DNA of 64,000 nt from Garcia nutans (Eukaryota; Streptophyta; Magnoliopsida; Malpighiales; Euphorbiaceae), in assembly GCA_947685225.1 (NCBI GenBank), contig CANTUV010000039.1:38866001-38930000 (forward strand). The letters are read 5' to 3'. How positions within the stretch are numbered: the stretch's first letter is position 1; every line of letters starts with the position of its first letter. The position numbers and the translations under genes are program-made. The notes below the pieces were generated by a model. It was not told the origin of the DNA. It saw only the letters and a program-made list of their open reading frames with translations, and did no database searches. Shown piece by piece: positions 1-11,672 of the stretch.

Positions 1-299
1 ATTTTGCCCGCAAAATTATTCTGTAGGCTAAATGGCTTTGCAGGAAAATCCTACGACCAAAATGGCCCCCAGGCCAATTCTCGCCCGCTGCAGCAGCCAG
101 CTGCGGTAGCTTTTTTGCCTGCGCAATTTTTCCGCAGCAGTTTTTTTTGCCAGCGTAATTTTTTCGCAGTAGTTTTTTTTTGCTAGCGAAATTTTTTCGA
201 CACAAATTTTTTCGAAACTAAATACAATTAGGTTTCGGTTTTCTTTTCTTAATTAATATTAGATTCCGTGAATAACTAGAATTAACCATAAAATTCTTC

Positions 300-307
300 T
301 ATAAATA
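300..307 (+). promoter_or_regulatory. TATA box of Tat LTR (element A, 5' copy)
   Basis: TATAAATA. The same octamer occurs at the equivalent place in all five Tat LTRs (7057, 19936, 36265, 38505), which supports it as the U3 core promoter. Confidence 0.65.
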
Positions 308-1471
308 AGGACAATAACAACACAAAAAGGGGAGGGGAAATTTGGAGGAAATTTGAGACCAAAATTGAGGAGGAAAACTTTGAAAGATTTGAAGAATTCC
401 TTCTGGCAGTGAAATCAATCAATCTAATTGAGAGAAGCAAACAAGCAATTTAATTGATCAAAGGCAGTAAAGCTTGTCTTTGTTCTTGTTCATCCAAGAA
501 GTGATTTTTTTGGTGGAACCAACAAACGGAGGTATGAATCAATTGTCTAATTTCTTCATAGTAGCTTAAACCATCCAATTGTTTCTTTTAATTCAAAAAT
601 GCTAGAACTTTAATTTATCTTTTCTAAAGCTTAAAAACTTTAATTCGTTTATTTGTTTTCCAAAAATCTTAAAATTGTTATTATTGTTTCTTCAAAATCT
701 CAAAACCCTAATTTGCTTTCTAATTTTTCAAAACCTTAAATTGAATATGTTTCTTTCCAAAAACCTTAAAAAAATATCTTTTCTGATTCTATAAACCTTA
801 AATCATTTTGTTTATTTTCATAAAGTTTCAAAAAATTATCAATTGATTTTCAAATCCTAAAAACCTAATGCATTCTCCGAAACCCTAATTCTAAAATTCT
901 AAAACCCTAATTCAACTCCAAAACCCAAAAAAGTAAACCCTAACTCCCTTAAAACCTTAAACCCTAATTTTTCTAAACCGTAATCCTTTAAACCTTAAAA
1001 CCTTATAAAACCTAAAATTCAACACATTAAGTAGTTAATAATCATAAACTTAATGTTTTAAAGTATCCAAACCCTAGTTTCATGATTTCACTTCTCAAAC
1101 ACTAATTTGGTTAATCAAAGAACTTTATCAACCTCTTAAATCATAAAACTTTAATCCATTTTAATTCCTTAAATTTACAATAGCTTGGACCCATAAATTC
1201 TGAAACCCTAAACACATTAAATAAAGAATCTTAAATAGAAATAGTAGCCCTAATTTGAATCTTTACTTGCATTATTCAATTTTATATTTGATTATGCTTT
1301 AATTTATTTTCAATGCTTTATTGGTTCATTTAAGTTCAATGCTTGATTTATTTAATTTATCATGGATGGATGTTTACTTTCTATTGATATTTAATACCTT
1401 TGATGAATGATTTATTTATGATGAATGGTTATTTACTTTTATCGATTTATTTAGATTTCCAAATGTTGTAA

Positions 1472-1635
1472 GAGGTATGTTTCCACTTGGTGGGTACCTC
1501 ATTAGTTAAATATCATGTAATTTAAATTGCTTTTCTATTTTAGAACCAATGTAAAGGACATGTTTCTACCTTTCGGTGGGTGTCCTATTTAGGCATGGGA
1601 TGTAAGGACATGTTTCCATCCTCGGATGGGTGTCC
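1472..1635 (+). repeat. Triple stem-loop module of Tat LTR (element A, 5' copy)
   Basis: Three consecutive inverted repeats: GAGGTA/TACCTC (1472-1477 with 1495-1500), GGACA/TGTCC (1556-1560 with 1581-1585) and GGACA/TGTCC (1606-1610 with 1631-1635). The third has an inner CCATCC/GGATGG stem (1616-1621 with 1624-1629). Equivalent modules occur at 8182-8350, 20897-21068, 37232-37403 and 39461-39639. Confidence 0.7.
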
Positions 1636-2029
1636 ATTTATTTGCTTTGTTTGGACATTGTTTTGATTTTTAATATATCGATGCTTTATTTTAATTATTG
1701 TGTGTAATATGGATAATATTATTCTATTTAAGAATTTTATAATATTAAGACCTGTAAAAGAGGCCAGTTCTAATGAACCGAGTGTTGTGGGGGTGCTGGG
1801 CCATTTCTCACCTTCGCCACATGTACCCAACTTTCCGAACCCATTAGGGGGTTGGGGATTCCTTAAGAATCGAGTCATCCACCCCTTTCTTTTTTTTTTC
1901 CGGCCCGTCCGGGTGGCGACTCCATTTTCTCCATACTTAGGTCCGTGTTCTCTAAGGCCCCGAGCCTAAACAGTGCCGAAGTCTCAAGAACCATTCCACC
2001 GGGAGTGTGGGCGAAAATCTCCGCTCACA

Positions 2030-3084
2030 GTTATATCAAAGATGGCATGATGGGGTGCATTTGAGATGTTTAAGGAAGCCTGAAGTGGAGCCTATCATGT
2101 CAAAAATACATGCGGAAAGTTACGGTCCGCACATAAGTGGTTTGGCCCTAGTTAAGAAGATTATTCGACAAGGTTACTACTGGTTGACCATGGAGAGAGA
2201 TTGTATAGAATTCATAAAGAAGTGCCAACAATGTCAGATGTATGGTAACTTGAATCACATGCCTCATGAAGAATTGCATTCAATGTCTTCACCCTAGCCC
2301 TTTGTCACTTGGGGTATCGACATTATAGGGGAGATACATCCAATGGCCTCAAACGGTCACCATTTCATTGTAGTAGCGGTAGATTATTTTTTGAAATGGG
2401 TTGAAGCCGAATTCTTCAACAAACTGGGGGCAAGTCAATAGGGTACAGTTTCAAGGAGCAGTTAAGGATTTATTCTCGAAGTACCGAATCCATCATCACC
2501 GATCCTCTCTTTATAGACCAAAGGCTAATGGTGCTGTAGAAGCAACAAACAAAACAACTAAGCCAATTATATCCAAGATGACCAAGACATACATGGATTG
2601 GTCAGAGATGCTTCCTTTTGCTTTGTGGGGATATAGATCAAGTGTGCGAACACCTACTGGAATGACACCGTTCTCTTTGGTTTACGGGATGGAAGCGGTG
2701 TTGCCAATTGAAATTGAGATCAAGTCATTAAGAGTAGTCTTGGAAGCTGAACTGTCTAAAATGGAATGGGTAGTGACCAGATACACACAGTTAGCTTTAC
2801 TAGAGGAGAGAAGGTTAAAGGCATTGTATCATCATCAACTATATCAAAAGAAGTTAGCTCGGGCCTACAATAGAAGGGTTAAGATTAGAAAACTTAGAGT
2901 TGGGGATTTGGTGTTGAAATAATGTAAGCCTAACGTATCTTATCCAAGAGGGAAGTTTAGGCCTAGTTGGGAAGGGCCATATGTCGTGAAACAAGTTATG
3001 AACAAGGGAGCAGTGAAGCTATCAGACATAGATGGGAACGAGTTTAGTGAGCCAGTAAACATTGACAGGTTGAAAAGGTTTTAA
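2030..3084 (+). pseudogene. Integrase remnant of Tat/Ogre element A
   Basis: This encodes the integrase half of a Tat-type polyprotein. It contains an H2C2 zinc-binding module (about 2060-2260, ending in CQQCQ), a catalytic-core start reading WGIDIIGEI (about 2312), a later core segment with VEATNKT around the third acidic residue, and a C-terminal part ending DRLKRF at 3084. It begins mid-domain directly after the LTR, so everything from gag to RNase H is missing. There is an in-frame stop near 2295. Compared with the homologous copy at 46270-46600, roughly 75 bp are lost near 2432; that segment includes the second catalytic aspartate. A single-base change ends the last open frame at 2920. 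It cannot give an active enzyme. Confidence 0.85.
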
Positions 3085-3104
3085 GTATAAAATAAAAAAA
3101 AGAG

Positions 3105-3250
3105 CTTGCTAGGTTGAAAACCCAAAAGGGCAGCCTAGGCAAAAGTTAGAGCAGTCCACTAGTTTCAAAAACCCCAAAGGGTGGGCTAGGCAACAATTAG
3201 GGCTAAATGAGAGAAAATCGTCAATTAGAAAACCCGAAAGGGCTAGTTGG
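3105..3250 (+). repeat. Three hairpin repeats after integrase (element A)
   Basis: Three units of about 55-60 bp, each an inverted repeat around a C-run/A-rich loop/G-run core: CTAGG...CCTAG (3109-3138) with CCC-AAAA-GGG, CTAG...CTAG (3159-3189) with ACCC/GGGT, and CAATTA...TAGTTG (3222-3249) with CCC-GAAA-GGG. They lie just downstream of the integrase stop. Related units occur at 3938-3967, 47150-47300 and 57320-57465. The rest to 3495 is AT-rich spacer with nothing recognisable. Confidence 0.65.
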
Positions 3251-3495
3251 CAACATGAGTAATCTTGTGAATGCTGGCTTTATGTTTGGTTGTTCTCCAA
3301 TTTAATAAAACAGAATTAATGTTAAAATTGTTCTATGTGCACTGTTATAAGTATTTGACCAGATATGGATGAAATAAATAAACACAATAGCAAAAGGTGA
3401 TGACAAATTAAAAAAAGGAAAAGAAACATCTCTTATTATTACTTTAATTATTTTTCATCCTAACAATACACTTTCTGAATTGACAAATGCAAAAT

Positions 3496-4518
3496 CTATG
3501 GCAGACAATAAGTGTAACGTGCAGGCCAGCATTGCCTCAGCCGATCCAAGTAGGCTTCAGTCAAGCAAGGCATGTCTAAATTAGAAGTGAATTCAGAACT
3601 ATGAGGCTCAGCTCCATACTGACGACCAAGTCAGCAGGGATCATAGCAAATACCTTGACAAAAAGCAGCAAGAGGAACATACATCAGGTATGTTCGCATG
3701 GTAATACAAGAAATCTTCCACCAAGGTACCAACCAATGAATGTTGACTTCAGCATGTGAATGGATCCAGTCAACCCAGTCAGCATATGAAGAAGCGGGAT
3801 GGAGTAGTTTCCTAGCGGAATGATGCCATGGCAGATATTTGGAAAAATCCATGAATGGAGTATCAAGCAAGCAAAGACGCTCCTGAAGCCAAATATGCGA
3901 GAGAAAATTATATTAAAAAAAAGAAGAAAGAGAAAATCTAAATTGAAAACCTAAAATGGCAGTTTAGGTAATTACCTAAAGCAACAATGGACTCCCGGTC
4001 AGTCTCTTTGACGATCTTGATTTAAGTCAGTCTAATCCAACTAAAGTCTCGGCTAAGATCACGGGTATCGGCGACAAGCCTCCTTCCATTTGTTCCATGA
4101 TATCTAATACTCGTGGATCAATATCGCCATCAGAAGAAACAAGCAAGAATTGGCCAAGCAAGCAAAGACAAAGCATGCATCCCCATGCCTTAGTAGGAGC
4201 CAAATGAGAAAGGCAAAAGTCAATTAAGGGAGCAAGTAGAATCTTTTCACCTCTCATTAATTATAGAACTTGGGACTTTGAGATTTGAAATAGCATCTGC
4301 ATCTTCTGTTGAGTCTTGGAAATCAGTATGGGTAACGCCATTTTTTTTATTTGGATATCCAAGGATGGCCTCAAATTCTTCAATCAAGGGACATATTTCA
4401 AAGCCATTAATTTTAAATGTCCTGTAATCCACATTCCAAAAAGAAGCCATCGCATGTAAAAATGAATGGTCCAATTCTTAAATAGAATTTTTATTTTCTT
4501 CAAATAGAGTTCGGCCAT
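3496..4518 (-). pseudogene. Antisense accessory gene of Tat element A, DUF7745-like, two exons, decayed
   Basis: Read on the minus strand, this is homologous to the better copy at 47536-58060. Exon 1 (4518 down to 3976) starts MAELYLKKIK, then a deletion and frame change remove part of the N-terminal region; after it comes HSFLHAMASFW and EICPLIEEFEAILGYP. Exon 2 (3882 down to 3496) includes MDFSKYLPWHHSARKLLHP and ends RYTYCLP before TAG. The 93-bp gap has GT..AG ends and contains one of the hairpin repeats. In-frame stops occur in both exons, including a TGA where copy D has CGA. The FW...F...EICP.IEEFEAILG pattern resembles the plant retroelement-associated domain I recall as DUF7745. No function is known to me. 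Confidence 0.6.
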
Positions 4519-4924
4519 CGTGGAAGGATGAAGGAAAATCAAAATTGTTAAAAGGAGTTTTTATGTTGAAGTGGAAAATCCTTTGGTTTCTGTATGAAAT
4601 TATGGCTTGAAGAGTGATTTATATAAAGGAAACATGCTTTTCCAAAATTGATAAGGAAAAGATGATAAGGAAAAAAGAGTGAGACCATGATGCATGAGGA
4701 AAGGAATTGGCGATGAAAGTTTTTTTTTAATTGCCGCATTGCATTTGGCTTTGTAGTGATGCTGTGTAAATGTTAAAATATAAAGAGGAAAGTATAATAA
4801 TTATGGCACAATAATAATGATAATAAAAAAAAAGAAGAAAAAAGAGTCACAGTAAAATGAACATTATATATTATCATTATTATTTCTATACTTATTATAC
4901 AATTGATACAATATTTATACTTCA
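4519..4924. other. AT-rich spacer between two antisense genes (element A)
   Basis: No gene or repeat recognised. It contains A-rich purine runs (about 4828-4845) and is the likely place for the 3' end of the upstream antisense gene and the promoter of the downstream one. No clear signal was found. Confidence 0.4.
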
Positions 4925-6330
4925 CTAAGAAGGTGGCGGTAGGTCATCAAATAAAGCCCTGAAAAAATCATCACCTGTTGGAGGAGGAGGCAAATCACTC
5001 GTCCCGAGTTCGCCCGAAGAAGGAGCACTAGAATCCTCTTACCTTGGAGTTCTGATCTATCACAGTCCTCATCAGAAGTAGACGAAAGGATCTCATGGTC
5101 ATCAGTTTGGGGGCCTCTAGATGAAGAAGCATCAGGATCCCTCATCCCCTGAAATCGGAAGTCTCGAAAATTTTGTTATGATTGATGGTACAAATTTTCA
5201 AAATGAGAAACCTACTGATGACTAGCAGCCAACTCTTCTTGAAGTTTTTTATTTTGTTCTTCAAGCATCCGCTGTGAGCCAGAAAGGAAAAGAGTAAGAG
5301 CATATATAATCATGCATGCATGCATAAATATAGCATAAGTTATCATGGAACAAGAAAAACTTACCAGGTAATTTATATCAATACCCTGTGGTTGAGATGA
5401 CATATCTGGTAGACTAGAATGAGCAAATGAAGGAGCAGTAAAAGAGGGTCCATCCTCATGATCAAATGAGCCAGCAACCTACAACAATCATTAAAAAAAG
5501 TCAAAATAAGTTAAGAAAGAAGCGATTGCAATGGAAAAATGGTAAAAGTTTTACTTGAGAAGTGCTAGCCCCGAGATGTGGAATGAATTCTCCTCCCTCT
5601 CCATGATGTTCCTCTTCATCTCTACCCTCATTTCCTTCGGGAATTTTCCATTCACCAATAGGAGATACATCAAAGTTCAAGAGCCCTATTTGAATAAAAA
5701 GGGCATAAGATGCACCCGGTGGATAGAGAAATGTTTCAATGTCATAACCGTGCCCGGCAAACCATCATGCATTCTCCGGCATTGATGTAATATCTAAAGT
5801 ATATTACGGGCAACGCATCGGGATCCTCCGCTGCTCGGGACAAAGAAACCACTCATATACTCTCTCTCCGAGAAACTAGCCACTAGACACTGGGCCGGCG
5901 ATGACTCAGCGAGTATGTTGAAAAGGCAGTGCGGCATTCATGAAGGAACTCCAGTTTGTCTGCTCTTCTGTATTCCACTAAGCCAAATTCACCTACAAAA
6001 TAACATGAGGTAAGTAAACTTTCATATAAATTTTAAAGCATACTAATGTTATTTTACCTGGTCCCGAGTTAAGCAGCTCAACACGAAGCGTTGGGTATGC
6101 ACATGGTGAGAGCCAAGAACTTTTACGCGATCAGACAACTAGAAATTTAATCTCGAATATACGGCTCTCTCTCGGGAAATACCAGGCACCCTCACAAGGT
6201 TATACTCGTATGCCCATGCCTACAACAATAATAAAGATCAAATTTATGAGAGAATAAGAATGGAATTGACATTGGTGGGAGAAGAGTACCTCGACAACTG
6301 CCATAAAGCCAACAAAAGACTTCTTATTTT
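4925..6330 (-). pseudogene. Antisense plant-mobile-domain-like gene of Tat element A, C-terminal part, six exons
   Basis: Six minus-strand coding blocks are separated by GT..AG introns: about 6219-6058, 5992-5555, 5478-5365, 5271-5216, a block ending at 5043, and 4974-4925. Translation gives AYEYNLVRVPGISRERA, then a long exon with TSMPENAWWFAGHGYDIE and an acidic tail (GNEGRDEEEHHGEGGEF), a short exon forming a coiled-coil-like stretch (RMLEEQNKKLQEELAASHQ), and a terminal DDFFRALFDDLPPPS. The N-terminal exons, which in copy D (58523-60545) carry the plant-mobile-domain signature, are missing: the gene runs into the minisatellite at about 6335. In-frame stops show decay. Family assignment is by homology to copy D. 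Confidence 0.5.
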
Positions 6331-6334
6331 GGCA

Positions 6335-6562
6335 AATTTTGTCCAGAACCCAAATTACCATTAGGTCCAGAACCTAAAATCTCTTCTAAGCCCAGAACTT
6401 AGCATGGGTCTAGAACCCAAATTATCCTTAGGTCCAGAACCTAAAATCTCTTTTAAGTTCAGAACTTAGCTCGGGTCCAGAACCCAAAATTACCCTTAGG
6501 TCCAGAACCTAAAATTATCCTTGAGTCTAGAACTCGAACTGGGTCCAGAACCCAAAACCTCA
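6335..6562 (+). repeat. Minisatellite in 3' untranslated region of Tat element A
   Basis: About nine degenerate units built around TCCAGAACC(C/T)AAA, alternating with TTAGG and TCTTTTAAG linkers, spacing roughly 25-28 bp. It lies between the antisense gene and the PPT. Tat/Ogre elements are known for hypervariable, tandem-repeat-bearing 3' regions. Confidence 0.75.
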
Positions 6563-6627
6563 ACCATCTAAGAAAAATTAAGTCTTATTACTTTTCACTC
6601 TCTTTTACTAAAGTCTTAGATCGTTCA

Positions 6628-6641
6628 AGCAGGGGGCAAAC
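6628..6641 (+). other. Polypurine tract of Tat element A
   Basis: AGCAGGGGGCAAAC lies immediately before the LTR start TGTAGACCC. The same layout is seen at 35815-35828 and 37832-37845. Confidence 0.75.
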
Positions 6642-8687
6642 TGTAGACCCTTAATTTTTGACCTAGTCCGGTCCGATATTTTTTATATAGTCCAAAATAA
6701 TTTTTGTGGTATTTTAATTAAATAATATTTATTTTAGTATTTATTTTTTATATTTTTTAATAAAATAATAATAATAATAAATAAAAATAAAAATAAAAAT
6801 CGGCGATAGAGAAATCGGCGATGAAAAATTCATCGCCGACAGTAATTGGCCAAAGCCAATTTCGCCCGCAACAATTCTCGCTCCCAGCTCTCGCAATTTC
6901 AAACCTCACCTCGCAGTTTCTAGCCAACGCTCGCAATTTTGCCAGCAAAATTTTCCAATGCAATTTTTTTCAAAACCAAACTCTATTTGGCTTTGGTTTC
7001 TTTTCCTAATTAATCTTAGTTTCCTTAAACAATTAGAATTAATCTTATAATTTTCCTATAAATAGCACCTTAAAACACAGAAAATTGGACTGGAACTTAG
7101 AACTTTGGGAGACTTTTAATTAAGTGGTCAAAACTCAGAAAACCCTAGCAATAAGCAAGCAATCAACAGTTCATCAAAGGTAGCAAGCTTGTCTTTATCC
7201 TTGTTCATCCAGAAAATAATTTTTGGTGGAACCGACGAACGGAGATTTGAATCTCTAATTTCTTTATGTATTTTCTTTACAGTAGCTTCATCACTCAAAT
7301 TGAAAATTATTTCTTCTATTTCTTTAAAACCTTAAAACCTTAAATTGTTCCTTCTATTTCCAAAAACCCTAAAAAAAATACTTTTCTGTTTCCAAAAACC
7401 TTAAGAACCCTAATCTATTTCTTCTAAACCTTAAAACCCTAAATTGTTCCTTCTATTTCCAAAAACCCTAAAAAATACTTTTATGTTTCCAAAAACCTTA
7501 AATCATTTTGCTTATTTCCAAAAACTTTATAAAACTCTATACTGTTTTCTCAAATCCTAAAACCAAACATATTTTTCAAAACACCAAAAATCCTAATTCT
7601 CTCAAAACCAAAATAGTAAATCCTAAAATTTCCTAAACCCTAATTCATTGAATTTAAAACCCAAACTAGTTAATTTAAACCCTAAAGCCGTAATCTAATA
7701 AAACTAAAATAGCAATCCAGTTAACATGAATTATAAACCTAATATCTTAAAATGTCAAAACCCTAATTTCATAATTTTACCCCTCAAACCCTAATTTGAT
7801 CAATCAAAGAACCTTACAAATTTCTTAAATTTATAAAACCCTAATCCATTTCAATTCTCTTAAAATTTACAGTAGCTTAAACAAATAAAAATAATAATAT
7901 CTTAAGATTCCAAAACCCTAAATATTAATCAAAGAACTTTAAATAGAAATAGTAAACCTCAATTTGTATCTTTACTTGCTTTATTTTTAGATTTGATTAT
8001 GTAGTCTATTATATGCTTTGATGGTTGATTTATTTAATTTCAATTCTTGATTTATTTAATTTGTCATGGATGAATTTTTATTATATATTTTGATTGATGT
8101 TTAATATCTTTGATGAATGATTTATTTATGATGAATGGTTATTTACTTTTATCGATTTATTTTGATTTCCAAATGTTGTAAGAGGTATGTTTCCAGTTTA
8201 TGGGTACCTCATTAATTAATTTCTATGTAATTTAAATTGCTTTTATATTTTAGACCAATGTAAAGGACATGTTTCTTCCTTTTAGTGGGTGTCCTATTAG
8301 TATAGACATGGATGATGTAAGAGCATGCTTCCATCTTTGGATGGGTGTCCATTTATTTGCTTTGTTTTGACATTGCTTTGATTTTAATATAATGATGCTT
8401 TATTTCAATTTGTTGCGTGTAATATGGATAATATTGTTATACTTAAGAATTTTATAATATTAAGACTTGTAAAGGAGGTCGGTTCTAATGATCCGGGCAT
8501 TGTGGCGGTGCTGGGTCATTTCTCACCTTCCCCACACGTACCCAACTTTTCAAACCCATTAGGGGGTTAGGGATTCCTTAGGAATCGAGTCATCCACCCC
8601 TTTCTTTTTTTTGGCCCGTTAGGGTGGCGACTCCATTTTCTCCAGACTTAGGTCCGTGTTCTCTAAGGCCCCGAGCCTAAACAATGC
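6642..8687 (+). mobile_element. 3' LTR of Tat/Ogre element A, 3' end missing
   Basis: Starts TGTAGACCCTTAATTTTTG after a PPT. It has TATAAATA at 7057-7064, an AAACCCTA-rich leader (about 7330-7920) and the stem-loop module (8182-8350). The match to the LTR at 1-2029 stops after ACAATGC at 8687, so the last roughly 60 bp are lost and replaced by Athila-type sequence. The U3 carries two perfect hairpins: TCGGCGATGAA/TTCATCGCCGA (6815-6839) and AATTGGC/GCCAATT (6844-6861). Confidence 0.85.
7057..7064 (+). promoter_or_regulatory. TATA box of Tat LTR (element A, 3' copy)
   Basis: TATAAATA, aligned with the octamer at 300-307. Confidence 0.6.
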
Positions 8688-8960
8688 AAAAATCGGGTGG
8701 AATCAAATGGAAATCGAGCAAATCCGCCGATTGAAGTGCAAGAAATTTGAGAATCTCTCCTAAAGTGATTGGGTGTGCGAATGCGCCGGTTGGAGTGCAA
8801 GAAATTTGAGAGAAAATGAGAGAGAAGGGAGAAAGAAAATAGATTTTTGCGTTTAAAATGGCTTCGGGTCTTTATATAAAGACGTCGGCACGCCTAGTGA
8901 CACGCCCGTGTTACTGGGGGTGCCCTATGTAATGCGAGATAGTGTATACAACATGCCCAT
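8688..8960 (-). mobile_element. Fragment of an Athila-type LTR (U3/R)
   Basis: On the minus strand a dyad (CACGGGCGTGTCAC region, about 8900-8920) is followed within about 30 nt by a symmetric TTTATATAAA (8871-8880) and pyrimidine-rich leader. That is the same arrangement as in the other Athila LTRs here. It is not obviously the same LTR as 18503-19858, so it may be a diverged partner or another element. It joins integrase-coding sequence abruptly near 8960. Confidence 0.45.
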
Positions 8961-11651
8961 GGACATTACCAGAAGAGTTATTTCAACCACTCCATAGGGA
9001 AAAACTTCCTTAACTGTAAAAGGACCAGACCATCGAGATTTTAACTTACCTGGAAAGAGTCGAAGCCTCGAATTGTACACTAATACCTGATCTCCCGCTT
9101 GAAACTCTTTCTGCTCTTTAATGCGAGCATCATGCCATCTCTTAGTACGCTCCTTATACATTCTTGCATTGTCATAAGCTTGCAATCTCCACTCATCCAA
9201 CTCATTTACCTGCAATTTTTGCCTTTCAGCTGCACAAGATAGATCAAGGTTAATATGTTTTATAGCCCAACATGCATTATGTTCAATTTCTACAGGTAAA
9301 TGACAAGATTTTCCATATACCATCCTAAACAAATTAGTGCCCAAAGGAGTTTTGAATGCAATCCTAAAAGCCCATAGAGCATTGTCCAATTTCTAGGACC
9401 AATCCTTTCAGGATCACTCCACAGTTTTTTCTAGAATTTTTTTTATCTCCCTATTCGTATTCTCAACTTGGCCACTAGTTTAGGGATGGTAAGGAGTAGC
9501 AAACCTATGTGTAACACCAAATCTTTTGAAAACTTTCTCAAGCTAAACATTACAAAAGTGAGTACCCCTATCACTTATGATTGCTTTCGATGTACTAAAT
9601 CGAAAGAACAACTTCTTTAAAAACTTCATCACTACCCTAACATAATTGGTTGCCAAGGCTAGGGCTTCAGGCCATTTAGAGACATAATCTATAGCTACAA
9701 GAATATATTTGTTACCAAAGGAATTTGGAAACGGTCCCATAAAATCGATCCCCCATACATCAAAGACTTCACACACTAAAATTCCATTTTGGGGCATCTC
9801 ATCACGAGATGAAATGTTTCCAGTCCTTTGGCAACGATCACAACGGTTCACAAATTCATAGCTATCCCTAAACAAAGTGGGCCAATAAAATCCTAATTCT
9901 AGTACCTTTTGAGCAGCCCTATTGGCCCCCATATGACCACCAGCTGGTCTTGCATGGCATTGACTAAGAATATTCATCATTTCGGGCCATGCCACACACC
10001 GTCGGATCATCTGATCCTTACATAATCTAAACAAAAAAGGATCCTCCCAAAAATGATATTTTAAATCAGAAAAGAATTTCCTCTTTTCTTGATAAGTTAA
10101 GTCCTTAGGAAGTTCCTTAGCAGCTAAATAGTTAGCAAAATCTGCAAACCAAGGTGTTTCAAAATTTAAATTACTTACCTCACTTGCCATGGCGTACAAC
10201 TGCTCATCGGGGAAGTGATCATCAATGTCCCCTTCTTCAAACCTCTCTAAGGCTGGATTGTCCAAGCGAGAAAGGTGATCTACTGCCAGATTTTTAGCTC
10301 CCTTCTTGTCTTGAATCGTCAAGTCAAATTCCTGCAATAACAAGACCCAACGGATTAGCCTAGTCTTTGCATCAATTTTTGCAAATAAATACCTCAAAGT
10401 CGAATGGTCTGTATAAACAATCACTTTTGACAAGATTAGATATGATCTAAACTTGTCAAAAGCAAACACTACAGCTAGCAGCTCTTTCTCTATAGTTGTG
10501 TAATTAGCTTGAGCTGTGTTCAAAGTCATGCTTGCATAGTAGATAGGCTGAAAGTATTTCTCCTTGCGTTGACCCAAGACTGGTCCCACTGCAAAGTCAC
10601 TCGCATTGTACATTAGTTCAAATGGTATATTCCAATTGGGAGCTACTATGATTGGAGCATGGATCAATTTCTTCTTAAGAGTTGTGAATGATCTAAAACA
10701 TTCCTCATCAAAAATAAAATCCACATCCTTCTTAAGGAGTCTTGTTAGTGGGCGGGCTATCTTAGAAAAATCTCGTATAAACCTCAAATAAAAGCCTGCA
10801 TGTCTAAGAAAACTTCTGATGGCCTTCACGGATGTGGGTGGTGGTAACTTCTCAATGGTGTCTACTTTAGCCTGATCCACCTTAATGCCCTTGCTTGAAA
10901 TTTTGTGTCCCAACATGATTCCCTCTTGAACCATGAAATGACACTTTTCCCAATTAAGCACTAGGTTAGTTTCCTCACATCTAATCAAGACTCTTTCAAG
11001 ATTTTCCAAACATCTTTCAAATGATCTGCCATAGACAGAGAAATCATCCATAAACACCTCCATAATATCCTCAACAAGTTCATCAAAGATTGCCACCATG
11101 CACCTCTGAAAAGTAGCAGGTGCATTGCATAACCCGAATGGCATTATTCGATATGTGAATGTCCCATATGGGCAGGTGAATGTAGTTTTGTCTTTGTCTT
11201 TCGGGGCGTTAGGAATTTGGAAATAGCCTGAAAGACCGTCCAAAAAGCAGTAATCTCATGCTCGGATAACCTCTCCAACATCTGATCAATAAAGGGAAAA
11301 GGAAAAATGGTCCTTCCTAGTTGCATCATTTAATTTTTGGTAGTCGATGCACACCCTCCAACCGGTAACTGTTCTTGTTGGAATCAACTCATCATTTTCA
11401 TTCGGGACCACCGTCATCCCTCCTTTCTTTGGTACTACCTAAACTGGGCTCACCCAAGAGCTATCTGAGATTGGATATATAATCCCTGCATCAAGTAGTT
11501 TTATCACTTCAGCTTTCACTACATCTTTCATCTTTGGGTTTAGTCTCCATTGTGGTTGCACTACTGGCTTGAATTCATCCTGCATTAGTATCTTATGAGT
11601 GCAATAGGATGGACTGATACCCTTGATATCTGCTATCTTCCAAGCTAGCAC
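8960..11651 (-). pseudogene. RT, RNase H and integrase of Athila element 1
   Basis: The longest open part (11243-9543, 566 codons) covers RT with FMDDFSVYG (active-site DD intact, residues 66-67), RNase H, and integrase (zinc region ending CDRCQ; core with WGIDFMG and SDRG). The RT N-terminus lies upstream (11651-11439) and is separated by stops and a frameshift near 11245. Integrase breaks at 9543 and resumes at 9389-8960 with the C-terminal region (LRLFPGKLKSRWSGPFTV). The first catalytic residue of RNase H is altered (the motif reads MYNASDF). RT sequence and the tRNA-Asp-type PBS at 18478-18496 place it in Athila. Non-functional. Confidence 0.9.
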
Positions 11652-11672
11652 TTTCTTATGTTTCTACAATAA

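Larger units (their letters stand above)
1..2029 (+). mobile_element. 5' LTR of Tat/Ogre element A (left end outside window)
   Basis: The segment ends in CTCACA at 2029, the same 3' terminus as the other Tat LTRs here (21456, 37788, 40025). It shows the shared order: GC-rich U3 with three roughly 33-bp direct repeats (117-200), TATAAATA at 300-307, an AAACCCTAA-rich stretch (about 700-1210), three stem-loops (1472-1635), then a block ending in CCGCTCACA. The start of the LTR lies outside the window. Its partner is the LTR at 6642-8687, which it matches block by block but with visible divergence, so the element is old. Short open frames inside are not credible genes. Confidence 0.85.

Noticed and set aside
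660..1230. Interstitial telomere-like sequence
   Set aside because: AAACCCTAA words are scattered and interrupted, occur at the same place in all five Tat LTRs, and do not form a tandem array.
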